Shown: positions 25,246 through 33,662 of the stretch, piece after piece
Layout: each line of letters opens with the position of its first letter
Position numbering within the stretch: position 1 is the stretch's first letter
NCBI RefSeq assembly: GCF_002483205.1
Contig: NZ_DLHM01000005.1
Location: forward strand, 137,951 to 201,950
Direction: 5' to 3'
Origin: Flavihumibacter sp. UBA7668
GTDB taxonomy: Bacteria; Bacteroidota; Bacteroidia; Chitinophagales; Chitinophagaceae
Length of the DNA stretch: 64,000 nt
The notes under the pieces: model-generated
Databases searched by the model: none
What the model was told of the DNA's origin: nothing
The model's input: only the letters and a program-made list of their open reading frames with translations
Position numbers and translations under genes: made by a program

Positions 25246-27486
25246 ATGTCCTTTTTATTGATCACGATAACCAAGATGCTGATCTGTTCCGGTATTCTTC
25301 TTGCCTACTATTGGTTGTTTCTGAGAGATCATCGGTTTCACCAATACAACCGGTATTATCTGCTGAGTGTGTTGGTATTGTCACTGGTTCTTCCGTTTCT
25401 GCAAATAATTCTGCCAATTCCAGGGGGCGGGGCCATTGACCGTACGGTTATACGTACAATGGAGGTGATTACCGTATATGGAGAGGGGGAGGAAGCCGGA
25501 TTTCTAGCCGGGAACCGTTCTTTTAATTGGTCGCAACTGCTTTGGCTGGTTTATCTCATTGGAATCTCGGCAGGAACGGTTACCCTGGTAAAAGCCATCC
25601 GAAGCATTGAACGAATGCGAAAACAATACGAAGGAGAACAACTGGACGATATACAGATCTACCATACCAAAGAGCAGGGAACTCCATTTTCTTTTTTCCG
25701 GTCAATTTTCTGGAATGATCAGATTGAATTGCACAGCAGAGCCGGCCAGCAGATCTTCCGGCACGAGTTGTTTCATATCCGGCAGTACCATAGTCTGGAT
25801 AGTCTATTTACAAATCTGGCTATTATTCTGTGCTGGTTCAATCCATTTTACTACCTGATTAGAAATGAATTAAGAACCATTCACGAATACCTGGCGGATC
25901 AACACGCGGCCGGAACAGGAGAGCAGTTGGAATATGCGGAGGTATTGCTGGAAAGAAGTATTCGGGCCAGGCAGTTCACTCTTTCCCATCATTTTTTTCA
26001 ACATCAACTTAAACGAAGAATCCATATGCTTACTAACATTCAATTTAAAAAAACAAGTTATTGGAGCCGGTTAATGGCGCTGCCGCTGGTAATTGGAACC
26101 TCCCTGTTTTTGCTGGCATTCGTAGCCAGAAAATCAGGCAACCAACTCATGGCTAAGAAACGTATAACAATTGTAGTGGATGCCGGTCATGGCGGAAAAG
26201 ATCCAGGGGTTAAATCGGCTGATGGAATAACGGAACAGTTACTGGCATTGCAACTGGCCAAAAAAACAGCTGCTCTCGCTGAAGCGTATAATGTAGAAGT
26301 GGTGCTTACCCGAACAGGTGAAGAGCTGCCCAACGGATTAACGGATCCGAATGAAGCCGCCCGTTGGAGGGCCGAGCTGGCACGAAAAATAAAACCAACC
26401 TTGTTTATTTCACTTCATATTGATGGGGTTGTGCCTAAAAATAATGGGTTCAATATTTATGTTCCCAGAGAAATAAGTCCCAATCCGGATAAAAAAGAAT
26501 CCCGGGATGCGGCCCAGATTTTCCAGCATCAGCTTGGTGTGGTGGTCAATGTAAATGAAATTCGGGAACGGAAAAACAGCGGGATCTGGGTTTTGGATCA
26601 GGTGAATTGTCCGTCTATTTTGATCGAATGTGGCTCCATCCTACATCAGGAAGACCTGAATTTTATCCGCCAGGAAGCCAATCAGGAAAAAATTGCCCGA
26701 AAATTATTGGAATCAGCTGTGTTATTCGCAGAACACCAGAAAAAAAACGGAATGGTTGTACTTGAAACAATGGATAATCAGTTTCTACAACAAGATACCG
26801 GCTGGAGGACCGCTTTGGCCCGGCATTTTCAGTCCAATTTAAAGGTTCCTTCTACTGCTGTGGCAGGCTCCGGTTCAGATAAGGTGGCTGCTACAGTAAA
26901 ATTAAAGAGCGATGGCAGCTTTGAATCCATCAGCTTCCATGGAGATGAAACCGCGTTACAATCCGGTTATATTTCTTTAGTAGTGGTTGGCTACCAACCG
27001 GGTGGCGGGAGATTAAATAACCACTCATTAAAAACGGAAGTGAAGCGGGTTGCAGCGGGTTATAAAGCCCGTACCGGGGCTCCTGATCAATATGATATAT
27101 TGGTACATTTTGTTGATGGTCCAAAAACCGGCTCTCCAGGCGAACATAATCGTAAAGAAATTGAAAAGACGTTCACCCAAGCAGAAGTTATGCCTGCTTT
27201 TCCCGGTGGGAAGGAAGCCTGGCAGAAATTTCTAAACACCACTTTACATTATCCACAGGAGGCAATAGATAAAGAAACATCCGGCACGGCTATCATTGGA
27301 TTTATTGTAAAAGCAGATAGTTCCATTTCAGATATTCAAATAATCAAAGATCCGGGTAATGGCCTGGGCGAAGAAGCCCGTCGCGTGATTGAGGCAAGCG
27401 GGAAATGGTCACCCGCCATCCAAAATGGTAAAACTGTCCACTGTTATTTCAAACAGCCCGTCACCTTCCTGCTCGAACGGGAATAA
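25246..27486 (+). CDS. Fusion of M56 (BlaR1-type) peptidase, amidase_3 and TonB C-terminal domain
   Basis: 746 residues in three parts. Residues 1-295: BlaR1/MecR1-type M56 membrane metallopeptidase with hydrophobic segments at about 3-26, 38-58, 98-118 and 277-294, the zinc motif HELFH (173-177) and a third ligand in IHEYLADQHA (Glu214). Residues 305-497: N-acetylmuramoyl-L-alanine amidase (Amidase_3) with DAGHGG (His315), Glu330, SLHID (His391) and the catalytic glutamate in IECGS (Glu461). Residues about 645-746: TonB C-terminal domain, starting PAFPGGKEAWQKFL and ending in SPAIQNGKTVHCYFKQPVTF. The 500-645 region is unassigned. All catalytic residues look intact. Inference: a sensor that can act on peptidoglycan and signal to BlaI by proteolysis. 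Confidence 0.88.
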   Translation: MSFLLITITKMLICSGILLAYYWLFLRDHRFHQYNRYYLLSVLVLSLVLPFLQIILPIPGGGAIDRTVIRTMEVITVYGEGEEAGFLAGNRSFNWSQLLWLVYLIGISAGTVTLVKAIRSIERMRKQYEGEQLDDIQIYHTKEQGTPFSFFRSIFWNDQIELHSRAGQQIFRHELFHIRQYHSLDSLFTNLAIILCWFNPFYYLIRNELRTIHEYLADQHAAGTGEQLEYAEVLLERSIRARQFTLSHHFFQHQLKRRIHMLTNIQFKKTSYWSRLMALPLVIGTSLFLLAFVARKSGNQLMAKKRITIVVDAGHGGKDPGVKSADGITEQLLALQLAKKTAALAEAYNVEVVLTRTGEELPNGLTDPNEAARWRAELARKIKPTLFISLHIDGVVPKNNGFNIYVPREISPNPDKKESRDAAQIFQHQLGVVVNVNEIRERKNSGIWVLDQVNCPSILIECGSILHQEDLNFIRQEANQEKIARKLLESAVLFAEHQKKNGMVVLETMDNQFLQQDTGWRTALARHFQSNLKVPSTAVAGSGSDKVAATVKLKSDGSFESISFHGDETALQSGYISLVVVGYQPGGGRLNNHSLKTEVKRVAAGYKARTGAPDQYDILVHFVDGPKTGSPGEHNRKEIEKTFTQAEVMPAFPGGKEAWQKFLNTTLHYPQEAIDKETSGTAIIGFIVKADSSISDIQIIKDPGNGLGEEARRVIEASGKWSPAIQNGKTVHCYFKQPVTFLLERE

Positions 27487-27490
27487 TCCC

Positions 27491-27553
27491 CTTTCACCCG
27501 CCGGGTGGCACCCGACCGGTACTACCGGTCGGGTGCCACCCGGCGGGTGAAAG
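27491..27553. repeat. 63-base perfect palindrome, copy 2 of a dispersed element
   Basis: Two 31-base arms (27491-27521 and 27523-27553) are exact inverted copies around a single C. Each arm itself folds (CGGGTG-G-CACCCG). The inner part shares CCGGTCGGGTGCCACCCG with the palindrome at 24788-24818. It begins 4 bases after the stop of the M56 fusion gene, so the two palindromes bracket the blaI/M56 pair. It could act as a rho-independent-like barrier but has no T run. Confidence 0.92.
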
Positions 27554-27601
27554 CTGCGGGAATTTGCTGAATTGTGCGGTATTTTTCAATAACTTAGGCA
27601 A

Positions 27602-30526
27602 ATGAAACAGACTTGGTTATTGGCAGGAGTGATGCTGGCAGCCACCAGCCTTTCCGCGCAAAAAAAATCCGCTTTAGGGGCAAATCAATGGGTGGACAGT
27701 GTTTTCAAAACCCTGACGAACGATCAGAAAATTGCCCAGTTGATGATTATCCGTAGTTCAGGAATGAAAAACGGTGTCCCGATTTTCTTTGACAAAGAAG
27801 TGGAGGAAGCCATCCGGAAATACAATATCGGAGGCATTTGTGTATTCCAGGGCGGACCAGTACAGCATGCATTAAGAATTAATAATTTCCAAAAGACAGC
27901 TCAAACACCCTTACTGGTAACGGTAGATGGTGAATGGGGACTCGGCATGCGATTCGACAGTGTTCAGAGCCTGCCACGTCAGGTAATGCTGGGTGCAACC
28001 ACCGATCCAACCCTTATGTATGATTATGGAAAAGCCGTGGCTGAGCAATGCCGCAGGGTAGGAATTCAGGTGAATTATGCCCCGGTAGTGGATATTAATA
28101 ATAATCCGGCCAATCCGGTTATCGGAGAGCGTTCCGCCGGTGAAAACAAATATAAGGTGGCGGAATTGGGTATTCAATATATGAAAGGAATGCAGGATAA
28201 CGGTGTAATGGCCTGTGCCAAACATTTCCCCGGACATGGAGATGTTGCGGTGGATTCACACTATGATTTGCCACTGATTGGAAAAACAAGACAGGAATTG
28301 GACTCTATGGAACTCTATCCCTTTCGGGAGCTGATCAATGCGGGTGTTGCCAGTGTAATGGTTGGTCATCTGGCGGTTCCTGCCATCGATGATGCAAAAA
28401 ATCGCCCCAGTTCCGTTTCTGCCAAACATGTAAACCAGCTCCTAAGAAATGAACTTGGTTTTAAAGGACTGACATTTACCGATGCCCTTGAAATGAAGGG
28501 AATTGCCAATTATTATCCCGATGGAGAAGCCTCTGCACAATCTCTTATCGCAGGAAATGATATGCTTTGTCTGCCTGGTGATATCCCGGGAGGTATTGCC
28601 GCCGTCAAAAAAGCGATCCGGAAAAAACAGCTCACATGGGCCAGTATCAATGAAAAAGTGAAAAAGGTTTTACAGGCTAAATATGAATATGGACTGGCGA
28701 ATCTATCACCGATTGAACTTCATAACCTTACAAATGACCTGAATAAGAATATTCCCGCCCTCCGCCGAAGAGTGGCGGAGGAGGCAATAACCCTGGTCCG
28801 CAATGAAAATCGCGCAATATTTCCACTGCAACCGGGTACCAACCGCCGGGTAGCCTATGTGGCAATTGGAACGAGTGAAAATAATGCAATGGCAGACCGG
28901 ATGCGGAAAGATTATGGAGCGCATACTTATTTCTTCAGTAATCGCCTGGATGAAAATGCCGCCAATGCCCTCATCCAGTACATGATAGGACAATATGATG
29001 TGGTGATTGCAGGCATTCATTCCTATAGCCGGACCCCCGCCAGAAATTTTGGTCTGAATGCTGCCGGGCTCCATCTGCTCGGACATTTGAAAGATAACCT
29101 GCCTACTATTACTGTATTTTTTGGTAACCCCTATGCCATCACGAATTCCTGTAACAGTCAGGTATTACTGGCAGCATACGACGATGACCCCATAACCCAG
29201 GAAACAGCAGCTGACCTGATCAATGGCCGGATCAGTCCAAAGGGGAAGTTGCCGGTATCTGTTTGTCCGGAAATTCCTTCCGGAACCGGCCTGGTTTCGA
29301 CGCGATTATTACCTGAAACATGGGCTGGCAAGCTGGGTTTCGATTATCAGCAACTGGCAAAAATTGATTCGGTTTGCCTGGATGCTATCAAACAACAGGC
29401 CATTCCGGGTTGCGTGGTATTAGTGGCGAGAGATGGAAAAATTGCCTATGAGCGCGCCTTCGGTACATATACCTATACCGATTCCACGCCCATGTATTGT
29501 GAAACCATCTTTGATATGGCATCCGTTACCAAAGTGATGGCTACTACTCTCTCGGTTATGAAACTCTTTGATGAAGGGAAACTGGATATCAACAAAACCA
29601 TTGGTGATTATATCAGCTGGACCAAAGGATCCGATAAGGCAAAGCTGGTAATCAAGGATGTTTTGCTGCATGAGGCCGGACTAAAATCATTTATCCCGTT
29701 TTATCGGGAAACAATTGATCCGGCCGATGGAAGTCCGGATGGATCCATCTATTCAAACAAGCCCGATACCCTATTTAATATTCGTGTAGCGGAACATATG
29801 TTTATGCGGAAGGATTTTACGGATACCCTCTACAAACGCATACTGAAGAGCGAATTAGGTCCGTCTGGCAAATACATTTACAGCGACAATGATTTTATTT
29901 TTCTGGGAAAAATAGTGGAAGCAATCTCTGGTATGAGCCTGGATGAATATACCCGTAAGACGTTTTATGAGCCGTTGGGATTACAATACACTGGTTTTTT
30001 ACCCCGTAATCATTTTCCTGCCAACTATATGGCACCTACCGAACAGGAAGCCATATTCCGCAAACAGCGTCTCCAGGGAGATGTGCATGATCCGGGAGCT
30101 GCGATGTTTGGCGGAATAGCCGGACATGCAGGTTTGTTCAGCACAAGTTATGATTTGGCTGTTCTGTCTCAGTTACTGCTGAATAAAGGATCCATTGATG
30201 GTAAAACTTTTTTCAAACCATCTACAGTTGATTTATTTACTGTATATGCTAGCGGCATCAGTCGCCGGGCCCTTGGTTTTGATAAACCGGAGCGGGATAA
30301 TGCCATCCGGAAAGAACCCTATCCTGCCAGTTATGTTTCCGCTGAAACCTTTGGCCATACCGGCTTTACCGGAACCTGTGTATGGATTGACCCAAAATAC
30401 AACCTGACCTATATTTTTCTCAGTAACCGGGTGGTGAATAACGGAGATCCCAATAAGTTTTTGAGAATGAGCGTACGGCCCAAGGTGCAGGACATAATTT
30501 ATAAGGCAATGCAGGGTAGTGAATGA
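27602..30526 (+). CDS. Fusion of NagZ-like GH3 glycosidase and beta-lactamase-fold serine hydrolase
   Basis: 974 residues with a signal peptide (about 20 residues). Residues 25-370: glycoside hydrolase family 3 barrel with the NagZ motif KHFPGHGD (207-214) plus DSH, and a nucleophile aspartate in TDALEMKG (Asp294). NagZ enzymes release N-acetylglucosamine from muropeptides. Residues 385-560: GH3 C-terminal alpha/beta domain. Residues 585-970: class C beta-lactamase/S12 fold with SVTK (641-644), YSD (760-762, family usually YSN) and HTG (919-921). This bimodular form occurs in Bacteroidota. It is expected to act on peptidoglycan fragments in the periplasm. The final codons and stop lie within a GTGAATGA repeat. 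Confidence 0.92.
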   Translation: MKQTWLLAGVMLAATSLSAQKKSALGANQWVDSVFKTLTNDQKIAQLMIIRSSGMKNGVPIFFDKEVEEAIRKYNIGGICVFQGGPVQHALRINNFQKTAQTPLLVTVDGEWGLGMRFDSVQSLPRQVMLGATTDPTLMYDYGKAVAEQCRRVGIQVNYAPVVDINNNPANPVIGERSAGENKYKVAELGIQYMKGMQDNGVMACAKHFPGHGDVAVDSHYDLPLIGKTRQELDSMELYPFRELINAGVASVMVGHLAVPAIDDAKNRPSSVSAKHVNQLLRNELGFKGLTFTDALEMKGIANYYPDGEASAQSLIAGNDMLCLPGDIPGGIAAVKKAIRKKQLTWASINEKVKKVLQAKYEYGLANLSPIELHNLTNDLNKNIPALRRRVAEEAITLVRNENRAIFPLQPGTNRRVAYVAIGTSENNAMADRMRKDYGAHTYFFSNRLDENAANALIQYMIGQYDVVIAGIHSYSRTPARNFGLNAAGLHLLGHLKDNLPTITVFFGNPYAITNSCNSQVLLAAYDDDPITQETAADLINGRISPKGKLPVSVCPEIPSGTGLVSTRLLPETWAGKLGFDYQQLAKIDSVCLDAIKQQAIPGCVVLVARDGKIAYERAFGTYTYTDSTPMYCETIFDMASVTKVMATTLSVMKLFDEGKLDINKTIGDYISWTKGSDKAKLVIKDVLLHEAGLKSFIPFYRETIDPADGSPDGSIYSNKPDTLFNIRVAEHMFMRKDFTDTLYKRILKSELGPSGKYIYSDNDFIFLGKIVEAISGMSLDEYTRKTFYEPLGLQYTGFLPRNHFPANYMAPTEQEAIFRKQRLQGDVHDPGAAMFGGIAGHAGLFSTSYDLAVLSQLLLNKGSIDGKTFFKPSTVDLFTVYASGISRRALGFDKPERDNAIRKEPYPASYVSAETFGHTGFTGTCVWIDPKYNLTYIFLSNRVVNNGDPNKFLRMSVRPKVQDIIYKAMQGSE

Positions 30527-30556
30527 GTGAATGAGTGAATAGTGAATGAGTGAATA
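30519..30556 (+). repeat. GTGAATGA tandem repeat containing a stop codon
   Basis: Units GTGAATGA, GTGAATGA, GTGAATA, GTGAATGA, GTGAATA. The first unit supplies the TGA stop (30524-30526) of the GH3-serine hydrolase gene, so the repeat overlaps the coding end. Same GTGA theme as the tracts at 19.2 and 19.5 kb. Confidence 0.88.
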
Positions 30557-30570
30557 GGGGAGTGTTGCAT

Positions 30571-30603
<33 letters not shown>

Positions 30604-30605
30604 CT

Positions 30606-30613
30606 TACATTTG
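30606..30613 (+). promoter_or_regulatory. Predicted -7 element of eno (TACATTTG)
   Basis: Exact TAnnTTTG, 50 bases before the eno ATG. The upstream side is the T-rich heptad repeat with no TTTG -33 box at 19 bases, so recognition may lean on the T tract. Confidence 0.6.
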
Positions 30614-30663
30614 TGACCGCTTGCTGTGCACACATTCATCTCAAAATCAAACAAGCAAAAACA

Positions 30664-31950
30664 ATGAGTTACATTTCCGAAGTACATGCCCGGCAGATTT
30701 TAGACAGCCGTGGAAATCCCACTATTGAAGTTGATCTTATAACGGATGAAGGCGCTCTGGGTCGTGCCGCAGTTCCAAGCGGAGCCAGTACCGGTATCCA
30801 CGAGGCGGTTGAACTGCGGGATAATGACAAGAAAAAATATGTGGGAAAAGGTGTGTTGAAAGCAGTTAAAAATGTAAACACCATTATTGCTGAAAAATTA
30901 TTGGGATGGGATGTTTCTGACCAGGCAGGTATTGATAACCTCATGATTCAGCTGGATGGTACACCTAATAAAGGAAAGCTAGGTGCAAACGCCTTACTGG
31001 CTGTTTCCATGGCTGCTTCAAAAGCCGCAGCAATTGAAGCCGGATTGCCCTTATACCGTTATATCGGTGGAACCAATGCCAAAACATTGCCGGTTCCTAT
31101 GATGAATATCTTAAATGGTGGTGCACATGCTGATAATAAAATCGATTTCCAGGAATTCATGGTAATGCCGGTTGGCGCTTCCAGTTTTTCTGAAGGGCTG
31201 CGATGGGGCGTTGAAATCTTCCACACCCTGAAATCAGTTCTGAAGAAAAAAGGATACAGCACAAACGTAGGTGATGAAGGCGGGTTTGCTCCCAATATTC
31301 AGAGCAATGAAGAAGCAATTGAAACAGTACTGGAATCAATTGCTGCAGCTGGTTATAAAACCGGATCTCAAATCATGATTGCTATGGATGCGGCCAATTC
31401 CGAATTATGGGATGCCAAAACCAAAAAATACATTTTTCATAAGAGCGATGGCAAGAAAATGAGTCCGGATCAACTGGTGAAATACTGGGAGAGTTGGGTT
31501 AAACAATACCCTATTGCTTCCATTGAAGATGGTATGGCGGAGGATGACTGGAATGGCTGGAAAGCGTTGACAGAAGCTGTTGGCACCAAATGCCAGCTGG
31601 TTGGAGATGATCTTTTCGTAACCAATGTTACCCGTTTACAGCAGGGTATCGACAAAAGCATTGCAAACGGTTTGCTGGTAAAAGTAAATCAAATCGGAAC
31701 CATAACTGAAACCATCAATGCCGTAACGCTGGCTCAACACAATGGTTATAATACTATTATGAGTCATCGCAGTGGAGAAACGGAAGATACCACCATCGCT
31801 GATCTGGCAGTTGCACTGAATTGCGGACAGATTAAAACCGGTTCTGCAAGTCGCTCTGACCGGATGGCAAAATACAACCAGCTTATTCGTATTGAAGAAA
31901 TGCTGAATGAAACGGCCGTGTATCCGAAAAATCTTAAATTCGGTAAATAA
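30664..31950 (+). CDS. eno: Enolase (phosphopyruvate hydratase)
   Basis: 428 residues from the ATG at 30664; converts 2-phosphoglycerate to phosphoenolpyruvate in glycolysis. The N-terminus MSYISEVHARQILDSRGNPT is the family start. Other signatures: SGASTGIHEAVELRD, NGGAHADNKIDFQEFM, SIEDGMAEDDW, the catalytic lysine region LVKVNQIGT and SHRSGETEDT. The frame runs on upstream to 30550 across the heptad repeat and the promoter element, which is not coding. It is followed after a hairpin by an ftsB-like gene. Confidence 0.98.
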   Translation: MSYISEVHARQILDSRGNPTIEVDLITDEGALGRAAVPSGASTGIHEAVELRDNDKKKYVGKGVLKAVKNVNTIIAEKLLGWDVSDQAGIDNLMIQLDGTPNKGKLGANALLAVSMAASKAAAIEAGLPLYRYIGGTNAKTLPVPMMNILNGGAHADNKIDFQEFMVMPVGASSFSEGLRWGVEIFHTLKSVLKKKGYSTNVGDEGGFAPNIQSNEEAIETVLESIAAAGYKTGSQIMIAMDAANSELWDAKTKKYIFHKSDGKKMSPDQLVKYWESWVKQYPIASIEDGMAEDDWNGWKALTEAVGTKCQLVGDDLFVTNVTRLQQGIDKSIANGLLVKVNQIGTITETINAVTLAQHNGYNTIMSHRSGETEDTTIADLAVALNCGQIKTGSASRSDRMAKYNQLIRIEEMLNETAVYPKNLKFGK

Positions 31951-31966
31951 TACGGGTTATCAGGAA

Positions 31967-32011
31967 GGGTAGTAATTCGGTTGCAGTTTTGATTGCTCCG
32001 GTTTACTACCC
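31967..32011 (+). other. Stem-loop between eno and ftsB-like gene
   Basis: A perfect 9-bp stem (GGGTAGTAA 31967-31975 with TTACTACCC 32003-32011) with an inner imperfect stem. No T run follows, so it is not a classical terminator. It may stabilise the eno 3' end or mark processing between the two genes. Confidence 0.5.
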
Positions 32012-32027
32012 GCCCAACCCATAACAA

Positions 32028-32327
32028 ATGCAAAATATACTATCCCATATTCCTTCTTACCTGAAAAATAAATACCTGCTTGCAGTTTTACTGTTTGCGG
32101 TATGGATGGTATTTTTTGATGATCGGGATGTTATCACCACCCATTTTCGCTACAAAAAAGAATTGCGTAATCTGGAAGAAAGTAAGGAATATTACCAGCA
32201 GCAGATTGCAGAAACCCGCGCAGAATTGCAACTTCTGGAAAAAGATCCCAAAACGCTGGAGCGGTATGCAAGAGAACGATATCGCATGAAGAAAGCAAAT
32301 GAGGATGTATATATAATTGAAGATTAA
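32028..32327 (+). CDS. FtsB/DivIC-type septum formation initiator
   Basis: 99 residues. A single membrane segment (about 16-32) is followed by a coiled coil (residues 45-80, with YKKELRNLEESKEYYQQQI) and a short C-terminal region including LEKDPKTLERYARERYRM, which matches the FtsB/DivIC family end. These proteins join FtsL and FtsQ in the divisome. Placement right after eno is conserved widely among bacteria, which supports the call. No ribosome site is evident, as usual in this phylum. Confidence 0.88.
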   Translation: MQNILSHIPSYLKNKYLLAVLLFAVWMVFFDDRDVITTHFRYKKELRNLEESKEYYQQQIAETRAELQLLEKDPKTLERYARERYRMKKANEDVYIIED

Positions 32328-32534
32328 TTAATTATATCCACTTAAAAGGTTTCAAAACCCTAATTGCTGATTTTACAATTTGTTGATTTATCCCTTCGTA
32401 GAAAGTTTTCTAAAAAAATGTACAATTATTTTTAGGTTATCGCAATAATCTTCTAATAATACCCGTTTTAGATATGGACGAAATCCCGGACTGGACCCCG
32501 GGTAATTTATTTACTGGACAAAAATGGTTTGCTT

Positions 32535-32765
32535 ATGTCAATCTTTACACAGGAAGATTTACTACTTTATTTGTACAAAGAAACTTCCACCGAACAAAAC
32601 ACTTTAATCGAAGCGGCACTGCAACAGGATTACGAACTCCGCAAGAGTTTAGTAGATTTGCAGGAATCCATCCAATTGCTCGATCAGCCAACAATTGAAC
32701 CTCGCACTGAGGTGGTATTGTCTGTTCTGAATTATGCGAGAGAGGCGGTGGAAACTGGCGCATGA
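32535..32765 (+). CDS. Small acidic protein of unknown function, overlapping nth
   Basis: 76 residues from the ATG at 32535. Helical and acidic (MSIFTQEDLLLYLYKETS, then QQDYELRKSLVDLQESIQLLDQ). The start resembles N-terminal segments of small anti-sigma-like proteins, but no zinc motif or membrane segment is present, so I assign no function. The gene ends in an ATGA overlap with nth, a sign of translational coupling and the main reason for calling it. A competing frame at 32474-32698 has poor composition. Confidence 0.65.
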   Translation: MSIFTQEDLLLYLYKETSTEQNTLIEAALQQDYELRKSLVDLQESIQLLDQPTIEPRTEVVLSVLNYAREAVETGA

Positions 32766-33433
32766 CGATTAAAGAACGGTATTCCAAAGTATTAGCTTTT
32801 TTTCAACAACAGGCCCCCAATGCCGAAACGGAATTATTGTATGATAATCCCTTTCAGCTTTTGGTGGCCGTTGTTTTGTCTGCCCAATGCACAGATAAAA
32901 GAGTCAATCTCACTACCCCGGCTCTTTTTGAACGATTTCCCGACGCACAGGCGCTTTCAACAGCCACCATAGAAGAAGTTTTTACCCTGATTAAAAGTAT
33001 TTCCTACCCAAATAATAAAGCCCGGCACCTGGTTGGATTGGGCAAAATGCTGGTTGAACAATTTAATGGTCAGGTGCCCATGACGGTGGAAGAACTTGTC
33101 AAACTTCCCGGAGTTGGGAGAAAAACAGCTAATGTAATTACCTCGGTTGTTGATGCTCAACCAAATATGGCAGTTGATACCCATGTTTTTCGGGTATCCG
33201 CCAGGCTCGGCCTTACCCATAATGCCAAAACACCCCTTGCAGCCGAGAAACAATTGGTCAAACATCTTCCCCGGGATCTTATTCATATCGCACATCACTG
33301 GCTGATTTTGCATGGAAGGTATGTTTGCACCGCAAGATCCCCACAGTGTAATTCCTGTGGACTTACGGAGATTTGTAAGTTTTACAAAAAGCAGCAAGCA
33401 AATCAACTAATCAAAACTACTCATGGTAAGTAG
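32762..33433 (+). CDS. nth: Endonuclease III
   Basis: 223 residues. DNA glycosylase/AP lyase that removes oxidised pyrimidines. The helix-hairpin-helix LPGVGRKTANVI carries the catalytic lysine (Lys121), the catalytic aspartate is in MAVDTHVFRV (Asp139), and the [4Fe-4S] cluster ligands follow the C-x6-C-x2-C-x5-C spacing (Cys189, 196, 199, 205). It overlaps the small upstream gene by 4 bases. A 229-base gap with a promoter-like site separates it from the next gene. Confidence 0.96.
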   Translation: MTIKERYSKVLAFFQQQAPNAETELLYDNPFQLLVAVVLSAQCTDKRVNLTTPALFERFPDAQALSTATIEEVFTLIKSISYPNNKARHLVGLGKMLVEQFNGQVPMTVEELVKLPGVGRKTANVITSVVDAQPNMAVDTHVFRVSARLGLTHNAKTPLAAEKQLVKHLPRDLIHIAHHWLILHGRYVCTARSPQCNSCGLTEICKFYKKQQANQLIKTTHGK

Positions 33434-33548
33434 GTATTTTAAGGGGATTCCTGTATAAAAAACTACTGTTTATTCGTCGAAAATATTTTGCCATTGGTCG
33501 AAGCTGCAAAATATAAACTGCTCATAATCAATAAAATAAACTCGTTCG

Positions 33549-33556
33549 TAACTTTA
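33549..33556 (+). promoter_or_regulatory. Possible -7 element (TAACTTTA) before the L,D-transpeptidase gene
   Basis: TAACTTTA differs from TAnnTTTG at the last base. It would give a leader of about 100 bases to the ATG at 33663. A 9-bp inverted repeat (33483-33491 with 33506-33514) lies upstream. Weak support. Confidence 0.35.
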
Positions 33557-33662
33557 CTATAGGGCAATTCCAGCCCCTTTTACCTTGCAGGCAAGCATAA
33601 AAGCTAATATTTTTCGTTTTAGAATTAATCCGCATTCTGTTAAAAACGAAAAAGTACCCCTT

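Noticed and set aside
24788..27553. Composite transposon around blaI and the M56 gene
   Set aside because: The bracketing repeats are short palindromes of unequal length, with no transposase gene and no visible target duplication.
32474..32698. 74-residue frame overlapping the small acidic gene
   Set aside because: Arg/Phe/Thr-rich composition typical of a shadow frame; the overlapping frame with ATGA coupling to nth is preferred.
33483..33514. 9-bp inverted repeat upstream of the L,D-transpeptidase gene as a terminator of nth
   Set aside because: The loop is 14 bases and no T run follows; it may be an operator but support is weak.
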